Source: Nitrospira sp.
GTDB lineage: Bacteria; Nitrospirota; Nitrospiria; Nitrospirales; Nitrospiraceae
NCBI GenBank assembly: GCA_018242765.1
Contig: JAFEBH010000022.1
Coordinates: 1 to 64,000, forward strand
DNA length: 64,000 bases
Reading direction: 5' to 3'
The translations under genes and the position numbers were made by a program. The notes beneath the pieces are model-generated. The model was not told the origin of the DNA. It ran no database searches and worked only from the letters and a program-made list of their open reading frames with translations. This document shows, piece after piece, positions 17,631-25,187 of this stretch (the stretch's first letter is position 1; each line of letters starts with the position of its first letter).

Positions 17631-20269
17631 TCCGACTCCTTTGGCTCGTACACGATTCCCAAGTCGTCATCAAGGCGCACCGTTGTGTCGGCTGTCCAGC
17701 GTCCATCTGGTTTCAGTTGCAGAGGGAAACAGTTTCGCAACAGTGGCGATTCCTTCCAACCTTCCGGTACCTTCATTGCCTTCAGCTTATTCACTACGCC
17801 AGGACGGGAAAGGCTCACGCCTCGAAGAAACCATGCCTTCGATCGATCAAATTCCGGTGCAGTTTTGGCGTTAAAACTGTCCTCTGTCCATAAGGGAATC
17901 GCGATAACAGAATCTTCACCCAGCCTGGTCTGTGCCATGAGAGTTCGATGTATGCCAGGCTCGTCTTCATCGTAGAGCACGAATCTCGTCGGATCGTTCC
18001 ATGATGCGTCGTCAGGTAAACCGATGATGGCCTGATTCGCCTGCCCTGTATGCGCGATGGTCTTTCCGTCACTCGTCATCAAGGCTTTATCCAATCGTCC
18101 CTGTACGGACTCAGGCACACCAACCTGCTCCTCGTATACTGCCTGCACGAGCGCGTCGATCTCATCCGGTAACGTGACTTGCGGCTTCCCTCGCAATAGG
18201 CTCCACGTACGTAACAGAACGTCCTCACGATAGACAGCTCCCCACCAAAGAGGTTTTCCGAACGAGGGAGGTGTGTCGTCGGCAAGTCCCGCAATCAAAA
18301 GCAGCGGTTCGGACACGGGCCTAGACGTTCGTGCGTGTCTCCACAAACGCCCTGCGCGTTGGAGTATAAGATCAATGGGCGCAAGGTCAGTCGTTATCAC
18401 ATCGAAATCCAAATCAAGACTCTGCTCTGCAACTTGAGTGGCAATCAGAATCTTTCTACCAGTCCGATGAGCAGATCCCCCAAAGGTCTCTAGTGCCTGC
18501 TCCTCTCGTCTCTGGCGTCTATCCGCGGGAAAACGAGCGTGAAAGAGGAACACTTCTGTTCCGTCTGACAGCCGCTTGCCGACACGTAGGCCATTACGAT
18601 CCAAAGTCTGGCCATCTGGAAACAGCCGGTATAACTCTTGAGCTCGCTGCACAGTATTAAGCAACGCCAGGCCTGCTCCACCTTGGACAAGACATGCCTC
18701 CAGCGCAGCCCGCATCTCGGATAAGTCTGGGGTGATGGACTGCAATTGCACTATCCGGCGACGCGCTGGATCTGTCTGAAAATGCTTTTGGCGTACTTTC
18801 TGACCTTGTTGGAAGATAGACAGACGCGGGTATTCCGGATCTTGCCCAGACAACGTGTTACCCACAGCCGTTGCCAGCTTTTGACGAATCGAGGGCGGCA
18901 GGGTCGCGGACAGAAGAACGACGGATGATCCAAGTGCTAGCAACCAGCGCACGAGGTGGATGAGAAGTGTGCCCGTATACGCATCATACGCATGGATTTC
19001 ATCGAAGACGACCACCCGGTTCGCAAGACCCCAGAGACGGACGAAATTGTGTCGGACCGGCAGAATGGGTAACAGGGCCTGATCCACCGTTCCCACTCCG
19101 TATTCGGAAAGCAGCGCCCGTTTCTTATTCGTGAACCATTCTCCAGCACGAACCTGCCCCTCCTTCTCGTCCCATATGCCGGATACCTTCAAGCTCTGGA
19201 AGGAATCGTTGACTAATGCCCCACCATGTACGAGTTGTAGATCGAGACTTCGCTTTGCCCCTTGATTGCTTAAGAAGCTAAGCGTTCGGTTGAACATGGC
19301 GTTACCGGTCGCCTTGGTCGGCAATGCGATGTATAAGCCGCGATGTCCAAATCGCCGCTGAAGTTCAAGATGAGCGAAGAGCGCAGCCTCGGTTTTCCCC
19401 TCACCCATCGGAGCCTCCAGCAGCAGAATAGCCGGAGCCGTCAACTCGCTGAGAGCTTCGACAACTGCCTGTTGCAATGGGCGCGGCACAAAGCCAAACA
19501 CATCCGTGAAGGATTTTGTCTTTTGGGCTAGAGGGATTCTGAACTCCCATCCGATTGCATTCAGGGCCCAGTCGGCAGAGGCTCTGCGCTCTTGAAACCA
19601 GGCCTTCAAATCTCGGCAGTTCTCTGGGCTACCGAATTTGAACCAGTCTTCGTTCGACCCGATCCAGTCGGCAAAACTCGTGAGCCCCGCCAACAGCATA
19701 AAGTCAGGACCGGATAACTGCGCCTTGATGGGAACCGCCGTAGGGCTTAGAACCTCCACAAGCGCTTCAATGAGTCCACGGCGCCCATCACTCCAATCGG
19801 CTTTTCCCATAGCCCGCCTGTCACCCATCAGGTGATCAAGAACGCTTGGAGCAGCTCGCTCTCCATGATGGCATCCCACCGCATCCGCCACCAATTCTGC
19901 CAATTCCTCTGGCCATCCCTGTTCCTGTAGCCAAGCTGACAATTCAATCTGGCTAACAAAGGCGTGGTTGATGTCGGTGTTTGGACTTCTCCCTGCATCC
20001 AAGTTGGATAAATTCTTCCACTTGCATTGGAACCCTGGACAAGCTTTCCCCAAGTCATGGCAGGCGATCAAAAGCAACAGCCAGGGTCTGGCCTGCTCCC
20101 ACTCTAATCCCAAGACTTCTGCCATTCTTGTGCGAGTCGATTTAGGTTCGCGCGCCAGAATGGCTTCCGCACTTGCGGCCACATCTAGCATATGGAGAAT
20201 GAGCGGGTGCCATCGGCCGTCATCGCTACGAGAGGTTTTCGCCCAGAGATTTACTAACGTCTGGTTCAT
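17627..20269 (-). CDS. cas3: CRISPR helicase-nuclease Cas3 (type I-E)
   Basis: 880 residues. The N-terminal HD nuclease has His21/His26 (WHPLILHMLD), His71-Asp72 (CHDLGK) and GCHHGERAAP. The SF2 helicase has Walker A APMGEGKTEAAL, the DEIH box VVVFDEIHAYD, motif III SATLPPS and motif VI QRAGRLWRH. It is the single-strand-degrading effector recruited by Cascade. It is the first gene of the minus-strand cas operon; the eight genes are tightly overlapped or spaced, so one transcript is likely. All nuclease and ATPase residues appear intact, so the system looks functional. Confidence 0.95.
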   Translation of the reverse strand: MNQTLVNLWAKTSRSDDGRWHPLILHMLDVAASAEAILAREPKSTRTRMAEVLGLEWEQARPWLLLLIACHDLGKACPGFQCKWKNLSNLDAGRSPNTDINHAFVSQIELSAWLQEQGWPEELAELVADAVGCHHGERAAPSVLDHLMGDRRAMGKADWSDGRRGLIEALVEVLSPTAVPIKAQLSGPDFMLLAGLTSFADWIGSNEDWFKFGSPENCRDLKAWFQERRASADWALNAIGWEFRIPLAQKTKSFTDVFGFVPRPLQQAVVEALSELTAPAILLLEAPMGEGKTEAALFAHLELQRRFGHRGLYIALPTKATGNAMFNRTLSFLSNQGAKRSLDLQLVHGGALVNDSFQSLKVSGIWDEKEGQVRAGEWFTNKKRALLSEYGVGTVDQALLPILPVRHNFVRLWGLANRVVVFDEIHAYDAYTGTLLIHLVRWLLALGSSVVLLSATLPPSIRQKLATAVGNTLSGQDPEYPRLSIFQQGQKVRQKHFQTDPARRRIVQLQSITPDLSEMRAALEACLVQGGAGLALLNTVQRAQELYRLFPDGQTLDRNGLRVGKRLSDGTEVFLFHARFPADRRQRREEQALETFGGSAHRTGRKILIATQVAEQSLDLDFDVITTDLAPIDLILQRAGRLWRHARTSRPVSEPLLLIAGLADDTPPSFGKPLWWGAVYREDVLLRTWSLLRGKPQVTLPDEIDALVQAVYEEQVGVPESVQGRLDKALMTSDGKTIAHTGQANQAIIGLPDDASWNDPTRFVLYDEDEPGIHRTLMAQTRLGEDSVIAIPLWTEDSFNAKTAPEFDRSKAWFLRGVSLSRPGVVNKLKAMKVPEGWKESPLLRNCFPLQLKPDGRWTADTTVRLDDDLGIVYEPKESE

Positions 20270-20601
20270 CGCTTATTCAAAGGAATCTGGTTTTGGCTAT
20301 CCACCGCGCGCACATGGGCAAGACAGTCGCTCATGGTCAGATCACGAAGTTAGATTTGGGAATCCACCGATGGTTCAGGTGGGCGTACCGGGATCATACA
20401 ACCGCTCTTTCGTATCTGAAAGAACAATGACGGTATTTGTCGGTTGAAAGAATGTAGATTGCGGAATACGTTCAACCCTAATTCAACGTGGCACCCACGA
20501 CCCCATAGCCTTCCTCCGTTCTTAAATGCTGCGGCACCTCATCGCCTTCTCTTTTCTATTTCCCCATCCAACGACCCAAATGGCACACTCCTTCGCCGGC
20601 T
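20270..20601. promoter_or_regulatory. Upstream region of the cas operon
   Basis: About 330 bp between cas3 and the divergent small gene, with no convincing coding frame. It must hold the cas operon promoter on the minus strand. The word AATGACGGTATTT lies at 20426-20438, 157 bp before the cas3 start, and recurs exactly upstream of the WYL regulator gene at 24788-24800. On the minus strand it reads AAATACCGTCATT within GACAAA-N17-CAGATA, a possible weak promoter. Confidence 0.5.
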
Positions 20602-20629
20602 TTGCCTTTGCATCCTCTTCCTGTACAAT
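20602..20629 (+). promoter_or_regulatory. Promoter predicting a leaderless transcript
   Basis: TTGCCT (20602-20607), a 16-base gap and TACAAT (20624-20629). The ATG at 20636 starts six bases after the -10 box, so transcription should begin at or next to the start codon. No Shine-Dalgarno sequence precedes the ATG. Confidence 0.5.
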
Positions 20630-20635
20630 CGCCCC

Positions 20636-20911
20636 ATGGCGTTCGATCCCGCCAATCCGCCCATTTGGCTGCGCAAACTGCATGTGAGCGCGGCGCAGAT
20701 CAGTTCTCATGACTACGCAGCCACGCCTGAACAAGGCATCGTGGAGTGCTGTCGGCTCTCCGATGCCATGCAACGATGGTCGAAGGCCTGTGCCCAGGCA
20801 CTGGGACTGTCGCCCCTCCCGTGCCCTCCTCCCTTCGACAACCCCTTCCGCCGCATGTCACCGATCGACCGAGCCACCGCCCTGTCGCGCAAGGCCGATG
20901 TCGCCCGCTAG
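20636..20911 (+). CDS. Small protein paired with a nucleotidyltransferase
   Basis: 91 residues, no signal or membrane segment, with Trp- and Arg-containing helices (PPIWLRKLHV, CCRLSDAMQRWSKACAQAL). I do not recognise the family. The ATG at 20636 is chosen from the promoter spacing; a longer frame reaches upstream to 20444 across the cas-side promoter region. Its stop lies 14 bases inside the next gene, so the two are translationally coupled, as is usual for toxin-antitoxin or substrate-adaptor pairs. Confidence 0.55.
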   Translation: MAFDPANPPIWLRKLHVSAAQISSHDYAATPEQGIVECCRLSDAMQRWSKACAQALGLSPLPCPPPFDNPFRRMSPIDRATALSRKADVAR

Positions 20912-21470
20912 CCACGACTCGCTCGCCGATTATCTTCACGCCATTGTCGCAGCCCTCCCACCATCGAGCCCGTATTGTCTCGTCGGCGCGCTGGCCGTCA
21001 ATGCATGGGGCCGTCTTCGCGCCACCAACGATATTGACCTGCTCGTACTCGCCGACGTGCCCGCTCGCACCGAACTGATCGATGCGTTGCGTGCTCACGA
21101 GTTTCGGATCGACGAGACCTGGCTGGAGCACAATCCGATGGCCAAGGATATCGTGATGCGTCTGACTCATCGTTCTTACCCTACGATTCCTCTGGACCTT
21201 CTCTTCGCGAACGATCCCCAGTCCCAATCGGCGCTTGCTCGCAGACAGGCGCTGCAGCTTCTCGGCGTCTCCCTGTATGTCTGCAGTCCGGAAGACCTGA
21301 TTCTCCTGAAGCTCAAGGCCGGCCGTCCTCATGATTTTGAAGATGTGCTGGGCATCATCAAGAATCCTCACTTGCGCGTCGATCTTGACTACCTCTGGAG
21401 CTGGGCTGACCGGCTCGGGCTTCAAGGTGAACTGTCCTATGTGTTCCAGGCAGCCGACACCGGAAGGTAG
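20898..21470 (+). CDS. Nucleotidyltransferase-fold protein (AbiEii / DUF6036-like)
   Basis: 190 residues. The sequence YCLVGALAVNAWGRLRATNDIDLLV shows the Gly-containing turn followed by the Asp-x-Asp metal motif of the pol-beta nucleotidyltransferase superfamily, and EDLILLKLKAGRPHDFEDVLGII is the typical C-terminal helix pair of AbiEii/DUF6036-like proteins. Such proteins occur as toxins in abortive-infection or TA modules and also as solitary enzymes. It overlaps the 91-residue partner by 14 bases and lies next to the CRISPR locus, supporting a defence or addiction role, which remains inference. The start at 20898 was chosen over the in-frame upstream one because it begins the conserved region and gives operon-like overlap. 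Confidence 0.7.
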   Translation: MSPASHDSLADYLHAIVAALPPSSPYCLVGALAVNAWGRLRATNDIDLLVLADVPARTELIDALRAHEFRIDETWLEHNPMAKDIVMRLTHRSYPTIPLDLLFANDPQSQSALARRQALQLLGVSLYVCSPEDLILLKLKAGRPHDFEDVLGIIKNPHLRVDLDYLWSWADRLGLQGELSYVFQAADTGR

Positions 21471-21534
21471 AGACGCTTGCCTGCCTCGTTTCGGCCATGA
21501 CCATGTTTTTGTCCCCCGACTCCTCCTTTTATCC

Positions 21535-21602
21535 AGCGGCCCAAACGGCACGTCGGGATTGTATTTGTTCACCGGATTCAGCGGATTGCCCGGGTGATAC
21601 TT
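21535..21602 (-). pseudogene. Fragment of the NPVN-repeat protein gene
   Basis: On the minus strand this encodes YHPGNPLNPVNKYNPDVPFGPLD, in two parts YHPGNPLNPVNK and YNPDVPFGPLD, nearly the same as the C-terminus of the intact gene at 22486-22833. No start or signal peptide is attached. It appears to be a truncated duplicate, with the AbrB/PIN module lying between it and the intact gene. Confidence 0.7.
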
Positions 21603-21787
21603 GCAACTATGTGGGGGTGCGCCTTGCCATCACATGGGGTCGATATCTCCTCGGATTTGCATCATGGGGGCAGCACCTCTCGACCATCCGGGATCCTCAT
21701 GGTCCGAGCAGAATCAAGGGACATGCCTCAGGGAGCCAGTCCGCCATGATGCGTGGCTCGGCACATCGCACCAGACACGATTGCAAA

Positions 21788-21816
21788 TTGACCACGATTT
21801 CTTCCTTCGATATACT
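21788..21816 (+). promoter_or_regulatory. Sigma70-type promoter of the AbrB/PIN module
   Basis: TTGACC (21788-21793), a 17-base gap and TATACT (21811-21816), the best consensus match in this region. The expected start near 21823 leaves an 18-base leader with AGGA at 21830 before ATG 21841. Confidence 0.65.
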
Positions 21817-21840
21817 GTTATGAAATCGTAGGACGTTTCC

Positions 21841-22092
21841 ATGCCTGTCTCCCAACTCTCTTCAAAGGGTCAGATTCTGATTCCCCGGCAACTTCGACGC
21901 AAGCTGGGGTTCAAAGCCGGGGGTAAAGTCCAGTTGACCGAAGAAAGCGGCCGCTTGGTCATTACGCCTGCGGCGGATGATCCTATCGCAGCAGCTACAG
22001 GATTTCTCACGGGCAAGTTCTCCCTGACGGACGACCTCCGTCGCGAGCATCGGGAGGAGGCCCGGCGTGAGCAAAAAACTCGTCCTCGATAG
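21841..22092 (+). CDS. AbrB/MazE-type antitoxin
   Basis: 83 residues. The N-terminal swapped-hairpin AbrB domain is clear: VSQLSSKGQILIPRQLRRKLGFKAGGKVQLTEESGRLVI. The C-terminal basic/acidic tail (DDLRREHREEARREQK) is the toxin-wrapping part. Such proteins bind their own promoter and neutralise a partner, here a PIN RNase whose start overlaps by 26 bases. The antitoxin is intact although the toxin frame carries a stop codon. Confidence 0.85.
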   Translation: MPVSQLSSKGQILIPRQLRRKLGFKAGGKVQLTEESGRLVITPAADDPIAAATGFLTGKFSLTDDLRREHREEARREQKTRPR

Positions 22093-22474
22093 TTTTGCGC
22101 TGGTAAGCCTCTTCCATAAGGAACCCGGGTGGGAAAAGGTCCGTACCGTTCTGTACGAGCAATAGCGGGCTGGAACCAAAGCCTACTTGAACTGGGTCAA
22201 TTGGGGCGAATTCTTTTACATCGTCAAACGCAAAGTGGGCGCGGAACGGGCCACGGAATCCCTGCGGCTTCTGGAACAGTTGCCCATTGAACTGGTTCCG
22301 GTCGATCTGCCGTTGGTCCGCGAGGCGGCGGAAATCAAAAGTGCCTATGCGGTCTCTTACGCGGATGCGTTCTGTATCGCCACGGCCCGTCGCATCGGAG
22401 GAACGGTCCTGACGAGCGACCCTGAATTCCATGCTGTCGAGCATCTGATCACCGTTCGGTGGCTGCGCACCTAA
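22067..22474 (+). pseudogene. PIN-domain toxin interrupted by an in-frame TAG
   Basis: From GTG 22067 the frame reads SKKLVLDSFALVSLFHKEPG and runs to YEQ, then TAG at 22163-22165, and resumes in the same frame with RAGTKAYLNWVNWGEF to the stop at 22474. All four PIN acidic positions are present: Asp in VLDSFA, Glu in WGEFF, Asp in SYADAFCIATA and Asp in LTSDPEFH. A single point change (for instance from CAG, GAG or TGG) would restore the 135-residue toxin. A TTG restart at 22187 would lack the first Asp and so be inactive. Sequencing error, a real nonsense mutation and suppression are all possible. Confidence 0.75.
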
Positions 22475-22485
22475 GCGCCTTCCCC

Positions 22486-22833
22486 TCATCTTCCCCTCCC
22501 ATCCAACGGTGCAAACGGCACGTCGGGGTTGTACTTGTTCACCGGATTCAGCGGATTGTCCGGATGGTAGCGATTCACCGGATTGAAGGGATTATTCGGA
22601 TTGTATTGATTGATCGGGTTGGTCGGATTGCCGGGATCGTACCGGTTCACGGAATTGAACGCGCTGTTAGGGTCGTACTTATTGACGGGATTGAGCGGAT
22701 TATCCGGCTGATATTGATTCACGGGGTTGAAGATATTGTAGTCCCGTTCGTAGCGCCGGTCGAAGCCCATCTCGGCGTGGCTTGTTGTGGTCCACATCAG
22801 AACTAGCATGATCAGCAGCCCTGTCGGTCTCAT
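22486..22833 (-). CDS. Exported NPVN-repeat protein
   Basis: 115 residues. The N-terminus RPTGLLIMLVLMWTTTSHAE is a signal peptide cut after SHA. The mature part consists of about seven 12-residue repeats with consensus Y-x-P-D/N-N-P-x-N-P-V-N-K/R/Q. The regular Tyr, Asn and Pro spacing suggests an extended or metal/wall-binding repeat structure; no enzyme motif is present. It is a single gene pointing towards the PIN pseudogene. A truncated copy of its C-terminus lies at 21535-21602. Confidence 0.75.
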   Translation of the reverse strand: MRPTGLLIMLVLMWTTTSHAEMGFDRRYERDYNIFNPVNQYQPDNPLNPVNKYDPNSAFNSVNRYDPGNPTNPINQYNPNNPFNPVNRYHPDNPLNPVNKYNPDVPFAPLDGRGR

Positions 22834-23119
22834 TGTCGCCTCCTTGCCACCAGTTCATCGCGGCCTACTATACCGGACGACTGTGACATCGGAGGTCCCT
22901 TCCGAAACAATTTCCTTACCGCACACTTTCTTCTACTCTGGTAAGGGCTTCCGACAGCCAGGTCGGTTCTCGCTCTGAACTGATCATGACATCCAGGGTC
23001 TCTACCGATACCGGCGTGCCGTCCGATCACGATCTGGCCAATGCCGGCTTTCCAGTGAGAACGATTGACATCTGCCTCCTCCATGCATACGATACCGGCA
23101 TATCAAAGAGAGGTGCTGA

Positions 23120-23359
23120 ATGCGTACAACCTTAGATCTCAACGAGAAGCTCATTCGGAAACTTATGGACGTGACTTCCGCCAAAACCAAGACTGACGCG
23201 ATCCATCAGGCGGCAGCGGAATTGATTCGGAGAAAAAAACTAGATGAGCTCAAGTCTCTGAGCGGCAAGATCCGTCTCGACCTGGATTGGAAAGAGCTGG
23301 AACAGACCGAGCTCCACCATCAAGCATCCTTGAAGCGCCGCCGTCATGGTCATCGCTGA
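23120..23359 (+). CDS. vapB: VapB-type antitoxin
   Basis: 79 residues. N-terminus MRTTLDLNEKLIRKLMDVTSAKTKTDAIHQA is a ribbon-helix-helix of the VapB/DUF2191 type, followed by IRRKKLDELKSLSGKIRLDLDW, the usual toxin-binding tail. GAGAGGTG precedes the ATG. It overlaps the vapC start by 14 bases. Confidence 0.85.
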   Translation: MRTTLDLNEKLIRKLMDVTSAKTKTDAIHQAAAELIRRKKLDELKSLSGKIRLDLDWKELEQTELHHQASLKRRRHGHR

Positions 23360-23747
23360 TACATCCGTCTGGATTCCATTCTTTAATCGTCCAGATTCGC
23401 CTCAAAAAGCCACTCTCGATTTACTTATTGACGCCGACGAAGTCGTCCTGGTCGGAGTGGTACTGGCTGAATTGCTCCAGGGTTGCCGCACATCGTCGGA
23501 ACGGGAGACCCTTTCCGAGGCCTTGCTGGCCTTGCCCTACCATGAAGTGACTGAGTTCATTTGGTCGCAGACAGGTGATCTCTCGGCACAGCTGCTTCGT
23601 AGAGGCGTGACCTTGCCGCTGTCGGATCTGATCATCGCCGCCTTGGCTATCGAACACCACTGCCCGGTGTACAGCCTGGATACCCACTTCAAAAAGATTC
23701 CAGGTGTGCGTCTGTATTTGCCCGCATCACGCCGATCATTCTCATAG
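23346..23747 (+). CDS. vapC: VapC-type PIN ribonuclease toxin
   Basis: 133 residues with all acidic active-site positions: Asp in IADTSVW, Glu in LAELLQG, Asp in LSDLIIAALA and Asp in YSLDTHFKKI. Length and overlap with the antitoxin are normal. It should cut a specific RNA, often a tRNA, when released. Its end overlaps the convergent WYL gene by 6 bases. Confidence 0.88.
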   Translation: MVIADTSVWIPFFNRPDSPQKATLDLLIDADEVVLVGVVLAELLQGCRTSSERETLSEALLALPYHEVTEFIWSQTGDLSAQLLRRGVTLPLSDLIIAALAIEHHCPVYSLDTHFKKIPGVRLYLPASRRSFS

Positions 23748-24743
23748 TGCTGAGCCGGAGTTCCTTCGTTGAATAGAGTCAGCCTCTTCCGCAACAGCTA
23801 CTCGCAGACCGTCGGGACGTACCACCCGGACACCGCTGCCAAAGCTGAGAATCCATCCGACGAGTTCCCGGCTGTCGGCGACAATGATGGTCATCCGTAG
23901 CTTGCCGCCCGGCAACCGTTTCAATTGTTGACTCGGATGCCAGACACGATCTTTGACCCAGACAGCCGTCCCTTTCTCGAAAATCAGTTCCACCTCAATG
24001 CGCGGTCCACGCATGACGGTGAGCGTATCCTCCACAAAGGCCTCGAAGTCGAAGTGCAGCGGGATTTGATACGGCAACTCAGTGGGCGTCACGGACTTGA
24101 TCCGCTCGACGGCGAACATGCGCGGCTCGGTGCGAAGATGGCAATAGCCGACGAGATAGAGCCCCCCGGAGGCGTACCAGAGCCGGTAGGGATCGACTTC
24201 CCGCCTAGTCACGCGTCCGCGCGAGGCGGACTCGTAGCGCATCTGGATCCGTTTTTTCTCGGCAATGGCATGGGCGACACGCTCGACGACCTCTCGATGA
24301 CGTTTATATCGCTTATGCGGACCGAGGCCGACGGAAAACGTGCCTTCAAGTTGGTGCACCAACGCAAGCCCTTCCGGCGGCAGCGCTGCCGAGGCTTTAC
24401 TCAAAGCAGATTGAAGGGAGGCATGCAGGGTGGTGCCTTCGAGCGGGGCAATGAGACGACGACTCAACGTAAGGGCCATGAGTTCTGTCGGTGAGAACCG
24501 GAGGGCCGGAGCATGGCGAACCCCGTCGAGGAGCTTCCAACGTGTCCGACCGTCGATCCGCTCGGTCACCAGCGGCCAGCCGGCCGATTCAATGGCATCG
24601 AGATCGCGTCGCACCGTGCGTGGATGGCGGACGGCGGAATGGTCGAACCCTTCGGCGAGTTGCTCCAGCGTGAGTCCCTGCCGCGACGCTTCCAGCTTGT
24701 TGAGGAGAATGAGCTGTCGGACAGCCTGGTCGTTACGCGGCAT
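23742..24743 (-). CDS. WYL-domain transcriptional regulator
   Basis: 333 residues. The N-terminal winged helix-turn-helix (LILLNKLEASRQGLTLEQLAEGF and RTVRRDLDAIESAGWP) is followed by a WYL domain (DPYRLWYASGGLYLVGYC, then MFAVERIKSV) and a WCX-type C-terminus (VWHPSQQLKRLPGGKLRMTI). WYL regulators sense nucleic acids or nucleotides and often control defence operons, including CRISPR and BREX/CBASS-type loci. It lies about 3.5 kb from the cas3 start, among TA modules. A 13-bp word in its upstream region (24788-24800) recurs upstream of cas3, so control of cas genes and autoregulation is a reasonable hypothesis, not shown. Confidence 0.85.
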   Translation of the reverse strand: MPRNDQAVRQLILLNKLEASRQGLTLEQLAEGFDHSAVRHPRTVRRDLDAIESAGWPLVTERIDGRTRWKLLDGVRHAPALRFSPTELMALTLSRRLIAPLEGTTLHASLQSALSKASAALPPEGLALVHQLEGTFSVGLGPHKRYKRHREVVERVAHAIAEKKRIQMRYESASRGRVTRREVDPYRLWYASGGLYLVGYCHLRTEPRMFAVERIKSVTPTELPYQIPLHFDFEAFVEDTLTVMRGPRIEVELIFEKGTAVWVKDRVWHPSQQLKRLPGGKLRMTIIVADSRELVGWILSFGSGVRVVRPDGLRVAVAEEADSIQRRNSGSAL

Positions 24744-24787
24744 CGCCCCTCCCCGTTTGCCAGAGCCCTACGGAGCTGTAAACCACG

Positions 24788-24800
24788 AATGACGGTATTT
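24788..24800 (-). promoter_or_regulatory. Possible operator shared with the cas operon
   Basis: AATGACGGTATTT on the plus strand lies 45 bp before the WYL start and is identical to 20426-20438 upstream of cas3. On the minus strand it sits between TTGAAA and TACAGC, spaced 17, a possible promoter of the WYL gene. Confidence 0.4.
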
Positions 24801-24967
24801 CAATGTCAGAGGAAGGGCAAGCGAAAAGGGGTTCCCGATCTCGACACCGCGAAGACTCTCGTCAGATAGAGACATTCAAGAGGCACGGTGCCGCCAACGG
24901 TAGAAGCAGCACTCCTGCTCCGGTCATCGCGTGAATCGTCACATCAGGGAAGGACTCAGACCGACCA

Positions 24968-25180
24968 TCACGATTTCTTGATTCGATCGAGGATCAGCGC
25001 GGTACAGCCGCCCAACAACCCTCCGCCCATCACCGTCGTCAGCAGCTCTACCAGTTTCAACTCCCACACCGACCCTTGCGCTTGCATGACTTCCCTGATG
25101 CCACCTTGCACCATGATGACGGACAACGCCATCGTGGCACCCACGACAAACCACCAGATAAACACGCGTACCGATGCCAC
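24968..25180 (-). CDS. Small two-helix membrane protein
   Basis: About 70 residues from a GTG at 25180: VASVRVFIWWFVVGATMALSVIM forms one membrane helix, and LLTTVMGGGLLGGCTALILDRIKKS a second with a basic end. It begins 7 bases after the comM stop on the same strand, suggesting co-transcription. The longer frame reaching 25381 runs inside comM and was not used. Family unknown. Confidence 0.5.
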   Translation of the reverse strand: MASVRVFIWWFVVGATMALSVIMVQGGIREVMQAQGSVWELKLVELLTTVMGGGLLGGCTALILDRIKKS

Positions 25181-25187
25181 GGAAGCC

